From assembly GCF_024160105.1 (NCBI RefSeq), contig NZ_JAMFTQ010000009.1:1-64000 (forward strand): 64,000 nt of DNA, written 5' to 3'. Positions 25,786 through 34,177 of the stretch are shown here, one piece after another (position 1 is the first letter of the stretch; each line of letters opens with the position of its first letter). The notes under the pieces were generated by a model. It was not told the DNA's origin. It did not search any database and saw only the letters and a program-made list of their open reading frames with translations. Made by a program: the position numbers and the translations under genes. Source of the stretch: Corynebacterium stercoris (GTDB lineage Bacteria; Actinomycetota; Actinomycetes; Mycobacteriales; Mycobacteriaceae).

Positions 25786-27150
25786 ATGACCGAGATCCCC
25801 GTGCAGAAACGCGACACCCTCATCGACGCCTACTTCGGCGAGTTCGGTGGCCAGTACGTGCCGGAGCCACTCTTTCCGGTGCTCGACGAGCTGGAGAAGG
25901 CGTTCGTCGAGGCCCGCGAGGACGAGGAGTTTCTCGCCGAGCTAGCTGAGCTGCAGGCGAAGTACCTCGGCCGCCCGACCCCGGTCTACGAGTGCAAGAA
26001 CCTGCCGCGCCTCTCCACCGGGGAGAAGATGCGGCATGTGCGGCTCTTCCTCAAGCGCGAAGACCTGGCGCACGGCGGCGCGCACAAGGGCAACCAGGTG
26101 CTGGCGCAGGCGCTCATTGCGAAGCGCCTGGGCAAGACCCGCCTCGTCGCCGAGACCGGCGCGGGCCAGCACGGCACCGCGACCGCTATGGTGGCAGCGC
26201 TTATGGGCATGGAGTGCGTGATCTACATGGGTGCCCAGGACGTGGCGCGCCAGCAGCCGAACGTGCGCCGCATGCGTCTCATGGGCGCGAAGGTGGTGCC
26301 GGTGACCAGCGAGGACGGCGGCTCCATGTCGAATGCCATCGACGTGGCGCTGGGCAACTGGGTGGAGAACCTCGCAACCACCCACTACGTGCTGGGTTCC
26401 GCGTGTGGGCCGCACCCGTTCCCGACGCTGGTGAAGGAGTTCCAGCAGGTGGTCTCGCGCGAGTCCCGCGAGCAGATGCTGGCGGAGACCGGCCGGCTGC
26501 CGGATGCCGTCGTCGCGGCCGTCGGCGGCGGATCGAACGCGATCGGCGCATTCGCGCAGTACCTCGAGGACCAGCCTGGCAACGAGGGCGTTCGCCTGAT
26601 CGGCGTGGAGCCGGCGGGCGAGGGCATCGACACCCACAAGCATGGTGCGCCGCTGGCTCACGGCAAGGTCGGCATCCTGCACGGCTCCCGCTCCTACGTC
26701 GTCACTGGCCCGGACGACGAGCTGATGGCGGAGTCCCACTCCGTGTCCGCCGGTTTGGATTACCCGGGCGTGGGACCGGAGCACGCGCATTTGATGCACA
26801 CGGGCCGCGCGGAGTACGTCATCGCCACGGATGCGGACGCGCTGCAGGCGTTCCGCATCCTGTCGCGCTACGAGGGCATCATCCCGGCGCTCGAGTCGTC
26901 CCACGCGCTCGCGCACGCGCTGCGCATGGCGGAGGACGCGGAAGCGGCGGGTCAGGAGATGAACATCCTGGTCAACCTCTCCGGCCGCGGCGACAAGGAC
27001 CTGGACTACGTGTTCAACATCCTTGGCGACCTGATCTACGAGGACCCCTTCGAGTCCCCGGTGGGCGACATCCGCGTTTCCGAGGTGCTCGCCGAGATGA
27101 CCAGCGCCTCCAACGAGCGCGAGGGCGACAACACCGTCTCCCACCACTAG
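25786..27150 (+). CDS. trpB: Tryptophan synthase beta subunit (TrpB1 type)
   Basis: The 454-residue PLP enzyme condenses indole with serine. The Schiff-base lysine lies in GGAHKGNQVLAQAL (Lys101); other family signatures are ETGAGQHGTATA, GSACGPHPFPTLVKEFQ, the phosphate-binding GGGSNAIG, and SAGLDYPGVGPEHAHL. These match the E. coli-like TrpB1 class. A tail of about 35 residues (DPFESPVGDIRVSEV...) extends past the usual end. No trpA or other trp gene is adjacent. ATG 25786 lies 6 nt after TATCCT, so a leaderless mRNA is likely; a longer frame to 25747 overlaps the terminator and is rejected. Confidence 0.93.
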   Translation: MTEIPVQKRDTLIDAYFGEFGGQYVPEPLFPVLDELEKAFVEAREDEEFLAELAELQAKYLGRPTPVYECKNLPRLSTGEKMRHVRLFLKREDLAHGGAHKGNQVLAQALIAKRLGKTRLVAETGAGQHGTATAMVAALMGMECVIYMGAQDVARQQPNVRRMRLMGAKVVPVTSEDGGSMSNAIDVALGNWVENLATTHYVLGSACGPHPFPTLVKEFQQVVSRESREQMLAETGRLPDAVVAAVGGGSNAIGAFAQYLEDQPGNEGVRLIGVEPAGEGIDTHKHGAPLAHGKVGILHGSRSYVVTGPDDELMAESHSVSAGLDYPGVGPEHAHLMHTGRAEYVIATDADALQAFRILSRYEGIIPALESSHALAHALRMAEDAEAAGQEMNILVNLSGRGDKDLDYVFNILGDLIYEDPFESPVGDIRVSEVLAEMTSASNEREGDNTVSHH

Positions 27151-27176
27151 CGGGGCACGCGATATAGTCGCGTCCC

Positions 27177-28610
27177 GTGACTAGGCAGCCCAAACCCGAG
27201 CCCACCACCGCGGCGCAGCGGTGGACGTTCTTCGCGGTGATCTCGCTCGGGCTGTTCATGATCAGCTTGGACAACTCGATCCTCTACACGGCGCTGCCGG
27301 AGCTCTCCGCCCAGCTCGGCGCGACGCCGGGGCAATCGCTGTGGATCATCAACGCCTACCCGCTCATGCTCTCGGGCCTGCTGTTGGGCACCGGCACGCT
27401 CGGGGACAAGGTGGGCCACCGCCTGATGTTCATGGTCGGTCTGGCCATCTTCGGCGTCGCTTCGCTGGCGGCGGCGTTCGCGCCGACGGCGTGGGCGCTC
27501 GTCGTGGCCCGCGCATTCTTGGGCGTGGGCGGCGCGACGATGATGCCGGCCACCCTCGCGCTCATCCGCCTCACCTTCGCGGACGAGCAGGAACGCAACA
27601 CCGCCATCGGCATCTGGAGCTCGGTCGCGGTGGTCGGCGCGGCCCTCGGTCCGTTGATAGGCGGGGCGCTGCTCGAGGTGTTCTGGTGGGGCTCCGTTTT
27701 CCTCATCAACGTCCCCGTCGTCGTGATCGCCCTCGCGCTGACGGTGCTGCTCGCGCCCGAGAACGTCCCCAACCCCGCGAAGCACTGGGACGCGGTGTCC
27801 TCTCTCTACGCACTTGTCGGCCTCCTCGGCTTCACCATGGCCATCAAGGAGGCGGCGAATCCGGAGCGCACGGGCTGGTTGCTCGCCCTGGCGCTCGCGG
27901 CGGCGGTGCTCGGCGGCACGCTCTTCGCTCGGCGCCAGACGCTTCTCGACGATCCCTTGCTCACCTTCGACATCTTCGGCTCGCGCCTATTCACCGGCGG
28001 CGTGCTCGCCGCCGTGGGCAGCATGGTGGTGTTCATCGGCGTCGAGGTGATGACGGTGCAGAAACTCCAGCTTGCCGACGGCTTCTCCCCGCTCCAGGCG
28101 GGACTGGCAATCGTCGCGATGGCGGTGGCGGCGATCCCGGCCTCCACGCTCTCGGGGGCGAATCTCTACCGCGCCGGTTTCCTGCCGCTGGTCTCAGGCA
28201 GTTTCGTCGTCGCGACTGTGGGGATCGGGTTCCTGGTGTGGGGCTCGACAGCGGCGTCGTTAAGCGTGGAGCTCGTGGGGCTCGTGGCGATGGGCATCGC
28301 GGGCGGGGCGATCATGGGCGTGGCGTCGATTGCCATCATCGGCGCGGCGCCGATGCACCGCTCCGGCATGGCCGCGGGCGTGGAGGAGGTGTCGTACGAG
28401 TTCGGTGCGCTGATCACGGTCGCGGTGACCGGCTCGCTCATGGCGCGGTGGGTGGTGCTGGGGCAGGAGACGCAGCCCTACGAGGTTGCGTACGCGGGCG
28501 CCTACCACGCGGTGCTGTGGCTGCTGGGGATCGCGGCCGTGGCGTTCGCGCTGCTCACCTGGTGGTGCTTCCGGGACAACCCGAAGTCGGGGTCGCTCGT
28601 CGCGCACTAA
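27177..28610 (+). CDS. MFS drug:proton antiporter, DHA2-like
   Basis: The 477-residue protein has about 14 membrane helices. It shows DHA2/EmrB-QacA features: an acidic residue in helix 1 (FMISLDNSILYTALPEL), motif A (GTLGDKVGHRLMF), WIINAYPLMLSGLLLG, and antiporter motif C (VVGAALGPLIGGAL). It probably exports hydrophobic cations or drugs; the substrate cannot be deduced. GTG 27177 lies 8 nt after TATAGT and has no ribosome binding site, so the transcript is probably leaderless. Confidence 0.9.
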   Translation: MTRQPKPEPTTAAQRWTFFAVISLGLFMISLDNSILYTALPELSAQLGATPGQSLWIINAYPLMLSGLLLGTGTLGDKVGHRLMFMVGLAIFGVASLAAAFAPTAWALVVARAFLGVGGATMMPATLALIRLTFADEQERNTAIGIWSSVAVVGAALGPLIGGALLEVFWWGSVFLINVPVVVIALALTVLLAPENVPNPAKHWDAVSSLYALVGLLGFTMAIKEAANPERTGWLLALALAAAVLGGTLFARRQTLLDDPLLTFDIFGSRLFTGGVLAAVGSMVVFIGVEVMTVQKLQLADGFSPLQAGLAIVAMAVAAIPASTLSGANLYRAGFLPLVSGSFVVATVGIGFLVWGSTAASLSVELVGLVAMGIAGGAIMGVASIAIIGAAPMHRSGMAAGVEEVSYEFGALITVAVTGSLMARWVVLGQETQPYEVAYAGAYHAVLWLLGIAAVAFALLTWWCFRDNPKSGSLVAH

Positions 28611-28637
28611 ACCCTTGACCGCTCCCCGGCCAACCCT

Positions 28638-28656
28638 TTAGGGTAGGGTTACCTTA
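28638..28656. promoter_or_regulatory. DtxR-type iron box 1
   Basis: TTAGGGTAGGGTTACCTTA matches 15 of 19 positions of the DtxR consensus palindrome (TTAGGTTAGGCTAACCTAA). It lies 25-43 bp before the DUF2470 gene start, over the likely promoter. Confidence 0.8.
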
Positions 28657-28662
28657 CGGGAG

Positions 28663-28681
28663 AGAGGTTAGGATAACCGCA
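28663..28681. promoter_or_regulatory. DtxR-type iron box 2, overlapping the start codon
   Basis: AGAGGTTAGGATAACCGCA matches 14 of 19 consensus positions, including the AGGTTAGG core and TAACC. Tandem boxes 25 bp apart suggest cooperative repression by Fe2+-DtxR. Confidence 0.7.
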
Positions 28682-29424
28682 TGCAGTTTTCGGATGCAGC
28701 TACGGCGCTGGCCGCCAACATCGCCACCCGCGCGCTCGCGGGCGGCGGCGACATGATGCTCGTGGCCTACCGCGAAACCGGGCAGCCGACGATCGATGTC
28801 GCCGCGCACGGGCTCGACGCGGCCGGCAACCTCATCGTCACCTGCTTTGCGGACGACGTGCCGGGCACTGAGCAGCTCGACGTGCGTGTCGACGTTCTTT
28901 TCCAGGCCCCGCAGTTCCACGTCACCATCTCGGCGGCGAGTGCGCACGCGTTGGCGACGGTGGAGTGGGTGTCTGCGGAGGGGCCGTGGATGACCGGCGT
29001 GCTCGACCTCGAGCAGATCCACGTCCACCACATCGGCCGCCCCGCGAGCTTCGCTGTCGAAGACCTTCGTCCGCTGGCCCTCGGCTTGGGCGAGGTGGAC
29101 GATGACCGCCTCAGCGCCTACGACACCGTCTCCTGCCTGGGCGAGCGCTGCCTGAACACGCTCTTCGACGCAGCAGCGCTGAACCTCATCCCGAACATCC
29201 CCGGCGAAACCCACCCGTACGGCGGCTGCGCGCACACGCAGAACCAGATGTTCGTGGTGGACGTCTGCTCCGCGGGCGTGACGCTGCTGCGCACGACGAA
29301 TGCTGCCCGCCAGACGGTGCACGTCGCGCTGTCGCGCCCGGCGGTGGATCTTGTTGACTTGGCCGGCCAGCTCACTGGTCTGGCCGCGGAGGCCTCGGGC
29401 TGGCACGCGGAATCGCGTATCTGA
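28681..29424 (+). CDS. DUF2470-domain protein, iron-regulated
   Basis: The 247-residue protein resembles DUF2470/pyridoxamine-oxidase-like split-barrel proteins, some of which act with or as heme-degrading enzymes. Recognisable parts are a short N-terminal helix, the strand GGDMMLVAYRETGQPTIDVA and a C-terminal DUF2470-like helical domain (HTQNQMFVVDVCSAGVTLLR, then helices). Two DtxR-like boxes overlap its promoter and start, so it should be expressed when iron is scarce. A role in heme or iron handling is therefore likely but unproven. A bidirectional terminator follows. Confidence 0.7.
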   Translation: MQFSDAATALAANIATRALAGGGDMMLVAYRETGQPTIDVAAHGLDAAGNLIVTCFADDVPGTEQLDVRVDVLFQAPQFHVTISAASAHALATVEWVSAEGPWMTGVLDLEQIHVHHIGRPASFAVEDLRPLALGLGEVDDDRLSAYDTVSCLGERCLNTLFDAAALNLIPNIPGETHPYGGCAHTQNQMFVVDVCSAGVTLLRTTNAARQTVHVALSRPAVDLVDLAGQLTGLAAEASGWHAESRI

Positions 29425-29442
29425 CAGCCGCCCGGGTGTGGA

Positions 29443-29476
29443 AACGGGGCCTCGCCTGCGCCGGCGGGGCCCCGTT
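29443..29476. terminator. Bidirectional hairpin terminator between DUF2470 and DUF1540 genes
   Basis: AACGGGGCC (29443-29451) pairs with GGCCCCGTT (29468-29476). It lies between two convergent genes. There is no long T-run, so efficiency is uncertain. Confidence 0.65.
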
Positions 29477-29502
29477 AGCCAATCGTCGAAAAGTGAAAGT
29501 GC

Positions 29503-29775
29503 TTATGCGACCTCGTAGTTCGCGCAGTTCGCGTCACCGGTGACCTCGATTGCCTCGTTGGTGCACATGAGGTCGGTGTTGTGGGCGCACTCGAGGCGGT
29601 GGCAGGCGCCGACCTGGCCCTCGGCCGGGCGGGAGCTGCGGGCGTCGAGCGTAGTGAAGGTGCCGCACGCGGCGGTGTCGGTGCCCGCGACGGTGATGGC
29701 GAGCGCGGTGCAGCCGCCGTCGTTGAATGCGCAAGCGGTGGTGGAGCAGGAAGCGATCTTGGTTGCAGTTGCCAT
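29503..29775 (-). CDS. DUF1540 double-domain, cysteine-rich small protein
   Basis: The 90-residue protein has two copies of a Cys-rich motif: SCSTTACAFNDGGCTALAI with ACGTF, and CHRLECAHNTDLMCTNEAI with NCANYE. Four conserved cysteines per copy point to metal binding, as in DUF1540 proteins. The start ATG 29775 has AAGGAG at 6 nt; an upstream extension lacks support. The function is unknown. Confidence 0.85.
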   Translation of the reverse strand: MATATKIASCSTTACAFNDGGCTALAITVAGTDTAACGTFTTLDARSSRPAEGQVGACHRLECAHNTDLMCTNEAIEVTGDANCANYEVA

Positions 29776-29895
29776 GGTGAACTCCTTGGTTCTAACGGGG
29801 GTCAATCGGTGCTTCTGCGTATCTGACAATGCCCACCCTAGGGCGCAAAACAAACCCCCGCAAGCAAGGAAAACCTATGCTGACCTGCAGAAATA

Positions 29896-29915
29896 ACGCA
29901 ACAAGCGTGTTGCGT
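29896..29915. promoter_or_regulatory. Perfect inverted repeat at the glutaminase promoter
   Basis: ACGCAACA-AGCG-TGTTGCGT is a perfect 8-bp-arm palindrome. It overlaps the -35 position of the presumed leaderless promoter (TAGACT at 29929-29934, ATG at 29942). It is probably an operator for an unidentified regulator. Confidence 0.6.
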
Positions 29916-29941
29916 AAATCGGTGGAACTAGACTCGCGGGC

Positions 29942-31678
29942 ATGTCTCTCCCCGTGTCCTCGCCAGTGCCGCAGTACCTCCAAGACATCCTCGACACCGT
30001 CCGCGACCAGGACGGCGGCGAGACGGCCGATTACATCGAGAAGCTGAAGAACGCCGACCCGGACAAGCTCGGTCTCGCGCTGTGCACCACGGCCGGGCAC
30101 ATGTACGCGGTGGGGGATTGCGACTACGAATTCTCCATCCAGTCCATCTCGAAGCCGTTCATATACGCGCTCGCGCTGGACATTTACGGCGCGGAGGAAG
30201 TGCACAAGTACGTCGGCGTGGAGCCCTCCGGCGACGCGTTCAACGAGCTTTCTCTGGACAGCCAGGGCCGCCCCGCGAACCCGCTGATCAACGCCGGCGC
30301 GATCACCGTGAACCAGCTCATCGGCGGCCCGAACATCCCCATCGAGGACCGCATTGAGAAGACCCGCGACTACCTTTCGCGCCTTGCGGGGCGCGAGCTG
30401 CGTATCGACGAAGAGATTTTCGAGTCCGAAATGGCCGGCGCCGACCGCAACATGGCCATCGCCCACATGCTGCGCGAAGCCGGGAAGGTGACCGACTCCG
30501 CACTCGATGCCGTGACCACCTACATCAAGCAGTGCTCCGTTTTGGTCACCGTGCAGGACCTCGCCGTGATGGCCGCGACCCTGGCCAACGGCGGCACGCA
30601 GCCGGTGACCGGCGAGAAGATCCTCACCGCCGAAGCCTGCCGCGTCACCCAGGCCGTGATGGTCTCCGCGGGCATGTACGACGCCTCCGGCCGCTGGATG
30701 GTGAACGTTGGCATCCCAGCGAAGTCCGGCGTGTCCGGCGGTTTGATCGGCACCATCCCGAGCCAGATGGGCATCGCCTCGCTGAGCCCCCGGCTGGACA
30801 AGCAGGGCAACTCGGTGCGCGGTGTCAAGGTGTTCAAAGAACTGTCGAGCGGCCTCGGCCTCAACCTGATGTCCTCCGACTACTACATCGCACCGGGCAT
30901 CCGCAGGGTGGACCACAAGGGCGGCACCACGGTGGTGGAGCTGCAGGGGCGCATCAACTTCATCTCCGCGGAGAAGATCCTCTACGACCTGGAGGAGCGC
31001 AACCTGGTCCGCGGCGACCTGGTGCTGGACGTGTCCGGCGTGACCTCCTTCAACAAGTCCGGCCGCAAGCTGATCAAGGACGGCCTGCTGCGCTTCCGCG
31101 AGCAGGGCACCAAGGTAGCCATCTACGACCCGGAGGGCGCCTTCCCGGATTACGAGTTCTCCGACGGCTCCACCGCCGATTCGGTGAAAGACCTCGAAGT
31201 TTCCTTCACCGTGCCGGCCGCCCGCCAGCGGGTGTTCGACGCGATTACCAAGCCGCGCCAGTGGTGGGAGGACCGCGTCGAGGGCGAGGCCGACGAGGAA
31301 GGCGCCGGTTTCACCGTGGAGAGCGATGCCCAGAAGGTCGCGCTTACCGTGCAGGAGGCCGACGACGGCAAGCGCGTGGTCTGGCACGTCGAGCCGACCG
31401 GCGACGAGAAGTCCGACCGCGAGTGGGACGACACGTCCCTGATCTTCGACATCGAGGAGGACGATGCCGGCGAAACCACCGTCAACTTCACCCACCGCGG
31501 CCTGCTGCCGCACGACGCCGGCTACGAAGAGGCCGAGCAGACCTGGCGCGACCGCATCCGCGAGCGCCTCGAGCCGCTGATCAAGCGCGACGAGCACGGC
31601 GAGAGCGACGAGAGCGGCGAGGTTGCCGCTGCAGACTCCGGCGAGCGCATCGAGATTCCGGAACCGGAAAATTCGTAG
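29942..31678 (+). CDS. glsA: Glutaminase fused to STAS and SRPBCC/AHSA1-like domains
   Basis: The 578-residue protein has three parts. Residues 1-305 form a serine-dependent beta-lactamase-fold glutaminase: FSIQSISKPF (the nucleophile Ser-x-x-Lys), NAGAI, and the later GIPAKSGVSGGLIG. Residues about 320-420 look like a STAS domain (GGTTVVELQGRINF, LVLDVSGVTSFNKSGRKL). Residues about 425-550 resemble an AHSA1/SRPBCC fold (SFTVPAARQRVFDAITKPRQ, VNFTHRGLLPHDAGYEEAEQ). It converts glutamine to glutamate and ammonia. The STAS fusion is known in actinobacterial glutaminases; the extra SRPBCC domain is unusual. The ATG follows TAGACT by 7 nt (leaderless). Confidence 0.88.
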   Translation: MSLPVSSPVPQYLQDILDTVRDQDGGETADYIEKLKNADPDKLGLALCTTAGHMYAVGDCDYEFSIQSISKPFIYALALDIYGAEEVHKYVGVEPSGDAFNELSLDSQGRPANPLINAGAITVNQLIGGPNIPIEDRIEKTRDYLSRLAGRELRIDEEIFESEMAGADRNMAIAHMLREAGKVTDSALDAVTTYIKQCSVLVTVQDLAVMAATLANGGTQPVTGEKILTAEACRVTQAVMVSAGMYDASGRWMVNVGIPAKSGVSGGLIGTIPSQMGIASLSPRLDKQGNSVRGVKVFKELSSGLGLNLMSSDYYIAPGIRRVDHKGGTTVVELQGRINFISAEKILYDLEERNLVRGDLVLDVSGVTSFNKSGRKLIKDGLLRFREQGTKVAIYDPEGAFPDYEFSDGSTADSVKDLEVSFTVPAARQRVFDAITKPRQWWEDRVEGEADEEGAGFTVESDAQKVALTVQEADDGKRVVWHVEPTGDEKSDREWDDTSLIFDIEEDDAGETTVNFTHRGLLPHDAGYEEAEQTWRDRIRERLEPLIKRDEHGESDESGEVAAADSGERIEIPEPENS

Positions 31679-31711
31679 CGTTCGCGGCGGAAAATTCGTA
31701 GCATTGGGCAC

Positions 31712-32953
31712 ATGACCTACCTTCCCCGAGCGGTTGACCAGCAACTGGACAGTCTCATGCCGTTCGTCGGCGCCATCGCCATCGAGGGTGCGAAAGGTGT
31801 CGGCAAGACCGAGACGGCGGGCCGCCGGGCGTCGACGGTGCTGCGGTTGGACCGCGAACAGGACGCGTCGATTGTGGGGGCTGACCCTTCGCTTGCGTCG
31901 TTACGCAAACCGCTCCTCCTGGATGAGTGGCAGCGCCAACCACAGTCGTGGGACTACGTGCGCCGCGCGGTCGACGACGGTGCGGCGCCCGGTAGCTTTC
32001 TCCTCACGGGTTCGGCTACCCCGGTGACGGGGGCGGATACGCACAGCGGCGCGGGAAGGATCATCGCGCTCCGGATGCGCCCACTTGCGCTTTTTGAACG
32101 GGCTGGGTGGGAACCGTCGGTAAGCATGGCGGCGCTGTTTCGGGGCGAGGCGGAAATCGCGGGAGAAACGGACAAGACGCTCGGCGATTACGTCAGCGCG
32201 ATCGCGTCCAGTGGCTTTCCGGGGTTCTATGGCGCCCCGGCGGTGGTTCGCAATGAGCAGCTCGACTCCTACTTGGCCCGCGTCGTTGACCGGGACCTGC
32301 CGGAGCAGGGGTACTCGGTGCGCAGTCGCGATTCGCTCCTGAGCTGGCTTGCGGCCTACGCGACAGCGAGCTCCACCAGCTCGAGTTATCAGGAGATTCT
32401 CGACGCGGCCACGCCGGGGCAGGCGCAGAAACCCGCGAAGACGACGACGCTGACGTACAGGGAGAAGCTCTCCGAGATCTGGATGCTCGATCCGGTGCCG
32501 GCGTGGGAGTTTCGACGTTCTCCGTTCGCCGGCTTGGCGCGCGCCCCGAAACACCAGCTCGCGGACCCGGCCTTTGCGCTGCGGCTCCTGGGGATCCCGG
32601 AAAGTAAGCTCACTACCCGCTTCAACTACATGCTGGGGCCCTTGTTCGAGTCGCTAGCGACGCTGTCGGTGCGTGTCGCGGCGCAGGCGGTGTTCGGCAA
32701 GGTGAGTCATTTCCGAACGTCGAAAGGCGACCGCGAAATCGACCTCATCGCGCAGGATCAGGACGGCGGCATCATCGCGTTCGAAGTCAAACTCAGCGCC
32801 GATGTGCGCGACGACGATGTCCGCCACCTCCAGTGGCTGCGGGAAAAGTTGCCTGACGACGTGGTCGACACCGTGGTGCTGAACACGGGCAGCCGCGCCT
32901 ACCGACGGGCGGACGGCGTCGCCGTGGTCCCGCTGGCGCTGCTCGGCCTCTGA
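31712..32953 (+). CDS. AAA ATPase with DUF4143-like C-terminus
   Basis: The 413-residue protein begins with an AAA core: Walker A (EGAKGVGKTETAGR), Walker B (KPLLLDEWQRQP) and sensor 1 (SFLLTGSATP). The C-terminal part has the DUF4143 nuclease-like pattern: FGKVSHFRTSKGDREIDLIA and GGIIAFEVKLSADV (D-x-ExK arrangement). Such proteins are frequent in bacteria; their role is unknown, possibly in defence or DNA processing. ATG 31712 lies 7 nt after TAGCAT, implying a leaderless mRNA from its own promoter. Confidence 0.82.
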   Translation: MTYLPRAVDQQLDSLMPFVGAIAIEGAKGVGKTETAGRRASTVLRLDREQDASIVGADPSLASLRKPLLLDEWQRQPQSWDYVRRAVDDGAAPGSFLLTGSATPVTGADTHSGAGRIIALRMRPLALFERAGWEPSVSMAALFRGEAEIAGETDKTLGDYVSAIASSGFPGFYGAPAVVRNEQLDSYLARVVDRDLPEQGYSVRSRDSLLSWLAAYATASSTSSSYQEILDAATPGQAQKPAKTTTLTYREKLSEIWMLDPVPAWEFRRSPFAGLARAPKHQLADPAFALRLLGIPESKLTTRFNYMLGPLFESLATLSVRVAAQAVFGKVSHFRTSKGDREIDLIAQDQDGGIIAFEVKLSADVRDDDVRHLQWLREKLPDDVVDTVVLNTGSRAYRRADGVAVVPLALLGL

Positions 32954-32974
32954 GGGCGTGTAGCGTCGGGGATT

Positions 32975-34177
32975 GTGAGTAAGGAAGCAATCGCGAACAC
33001 CATCTGGTGGCACGTGTACCCCCTCGGCGCGACCGGCGCCCCGATCCGTGACCGCGGCGAGGTCGACGCCGGCCACCGCCTGCGCGACCTCGAACCGTGG
33101 CTGGACTACCTGATTGAGCTGGGCTGCAACGGCCTGCTCCTCGCCCCAATCTTCGAATCCGTGGGCCACGGTTACGACACGCTGGACCACTACCGCATCG
33201 ACTCCCGCCTGGGCGACGACGCCGACTTCGACCACCTCATCGCCGAGTGCCGCGCCCGCGGCATCAACGTGATGCTCGACGGCGTGTTCAACCACGTCGC
33301 CCGCACCCACCCGTGGGTTGCGCAGGGCCTCGCCGGCGACACCGACTGGGAGGGCCACGGCGAGCTGGCCACGCTGCACCACGCCGACGATCGCATTCGG
33401 GACGCGGTCGCCGACATCATGTGTCACTGGCTGCGCCGCGGCATCGCCGGCTGGCGCCTCGACGTCGCCTACTCCGTCCCGCCCGAATTCTGGCGCGCCG
33501 TACTGGCGAAAGTCCGCGAAGAATTCCCGGACGCGATGTTCCTCGGCGAAGTCATCCACGGCGACTACGCCGAAATCGCCGAAGCCGGCTCCCTCGATTC
33601 CGTCACCCAGTACGAACTCTGGAAGGGCATTTGGAGCTCGCTTCACGACGAAAACTTCTGGGAACTCGCCCACGCCCTCGAACGCCACCAGGCGATTGCG
33701 GCGCGGATGCTGCCGAACACCTTCGTCGGCAACCACGACGTCGACCGCATCGCCAGCAAGGTCGGCCAGGACAAGGCGATCCTCGCCCTGGCCATCCTGA
33801 TGACGCTGCCCGGCATGCCCAGCATTTACTACGGCGACGAGCAGGGCTTCGAGGCGATGCGCGGCGAAGGCTTCGGTGCCGACGATTCCGTCCGCCCGCC
33901 CCTGCCCGAGTCGCCCGATGGCTTGTCGCCGATGGGCGAGTGGATCTTCCGCGAGCACCAGGCGCTCATCGGCCTGCGCCGTCGCAATCAGTGGCTCACC
34001 CACGCGGAAGTCGAGGTGCTGGATAAGACCAACGAGACCATCACCTACCGCGCCAGCGCCGGTCATGGTGCCGACGGCAGCGGAAGCGAGGAGCTCTACC
34101 TCGACGCGTGGGTGCAGCCCGCGCCGGGCGTGCGCGTGCGCACCAGCGACGAGACGCTCTACGAGTGGGTTCCTTAG
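32975..34177 (+). CDS. GH13-family glycosidase-like protein (alpha-amylase superfamily), short form
   Basis: The 400-residue barrel has the four GH13 regions: DGVFNH (102-107), GWRLDVAY with nucleophile Asp163, FLGEVIHG with acid/base Glu192, and NHDVDR with Asp255. The YYGDEQGFEAM segment is also typical. It lacks an N-terminal accessory domain, and the C-terminal beta domain is short (most relatives have 500-650 residues). It has no signal peptide, so it acts inside the cell, perhaps on maltodextrin or trehalose-type sugars. GTG 32975 lies 8 nt after TAGCGT (leaderless). It overlaps the convergent M20 gene by 4 bp. Confidence 0.85.
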   Translation: MSKEAIANTIWWHVYPLGATGAPIRDRGEVDAGHRLRDLEPWLDYLIELGCNGLLLAPIFESVGHGYDTLDHYRIDSRLGDDADFDHLIAECRARGINVMLDGVFNHVARTHPWVAQGLAGDTDWEGHGELATLHHADDRIRDAVADIMCHWLRRGIAGWRLDVAYSVPPEFWRAVLAKVREEFPDAMFLGEVIHGDYAEIAEAGSLDSVTQYELWKGIWSSLHDENFWELAHALERHQAIAARMLPNTFVGNHDVDRIASKVGQDKAILALAILMTLPGMPSIYYGDEQGFEAMRGEGFGADDSVRPPLPESPDGLSPMGEWIFREHQALIGLRRRNQWLTHAEVEVLDKTNETITYRASAGHGADGSGSEELYLDAWVQPAPGVRVRTSDETLYEWVP

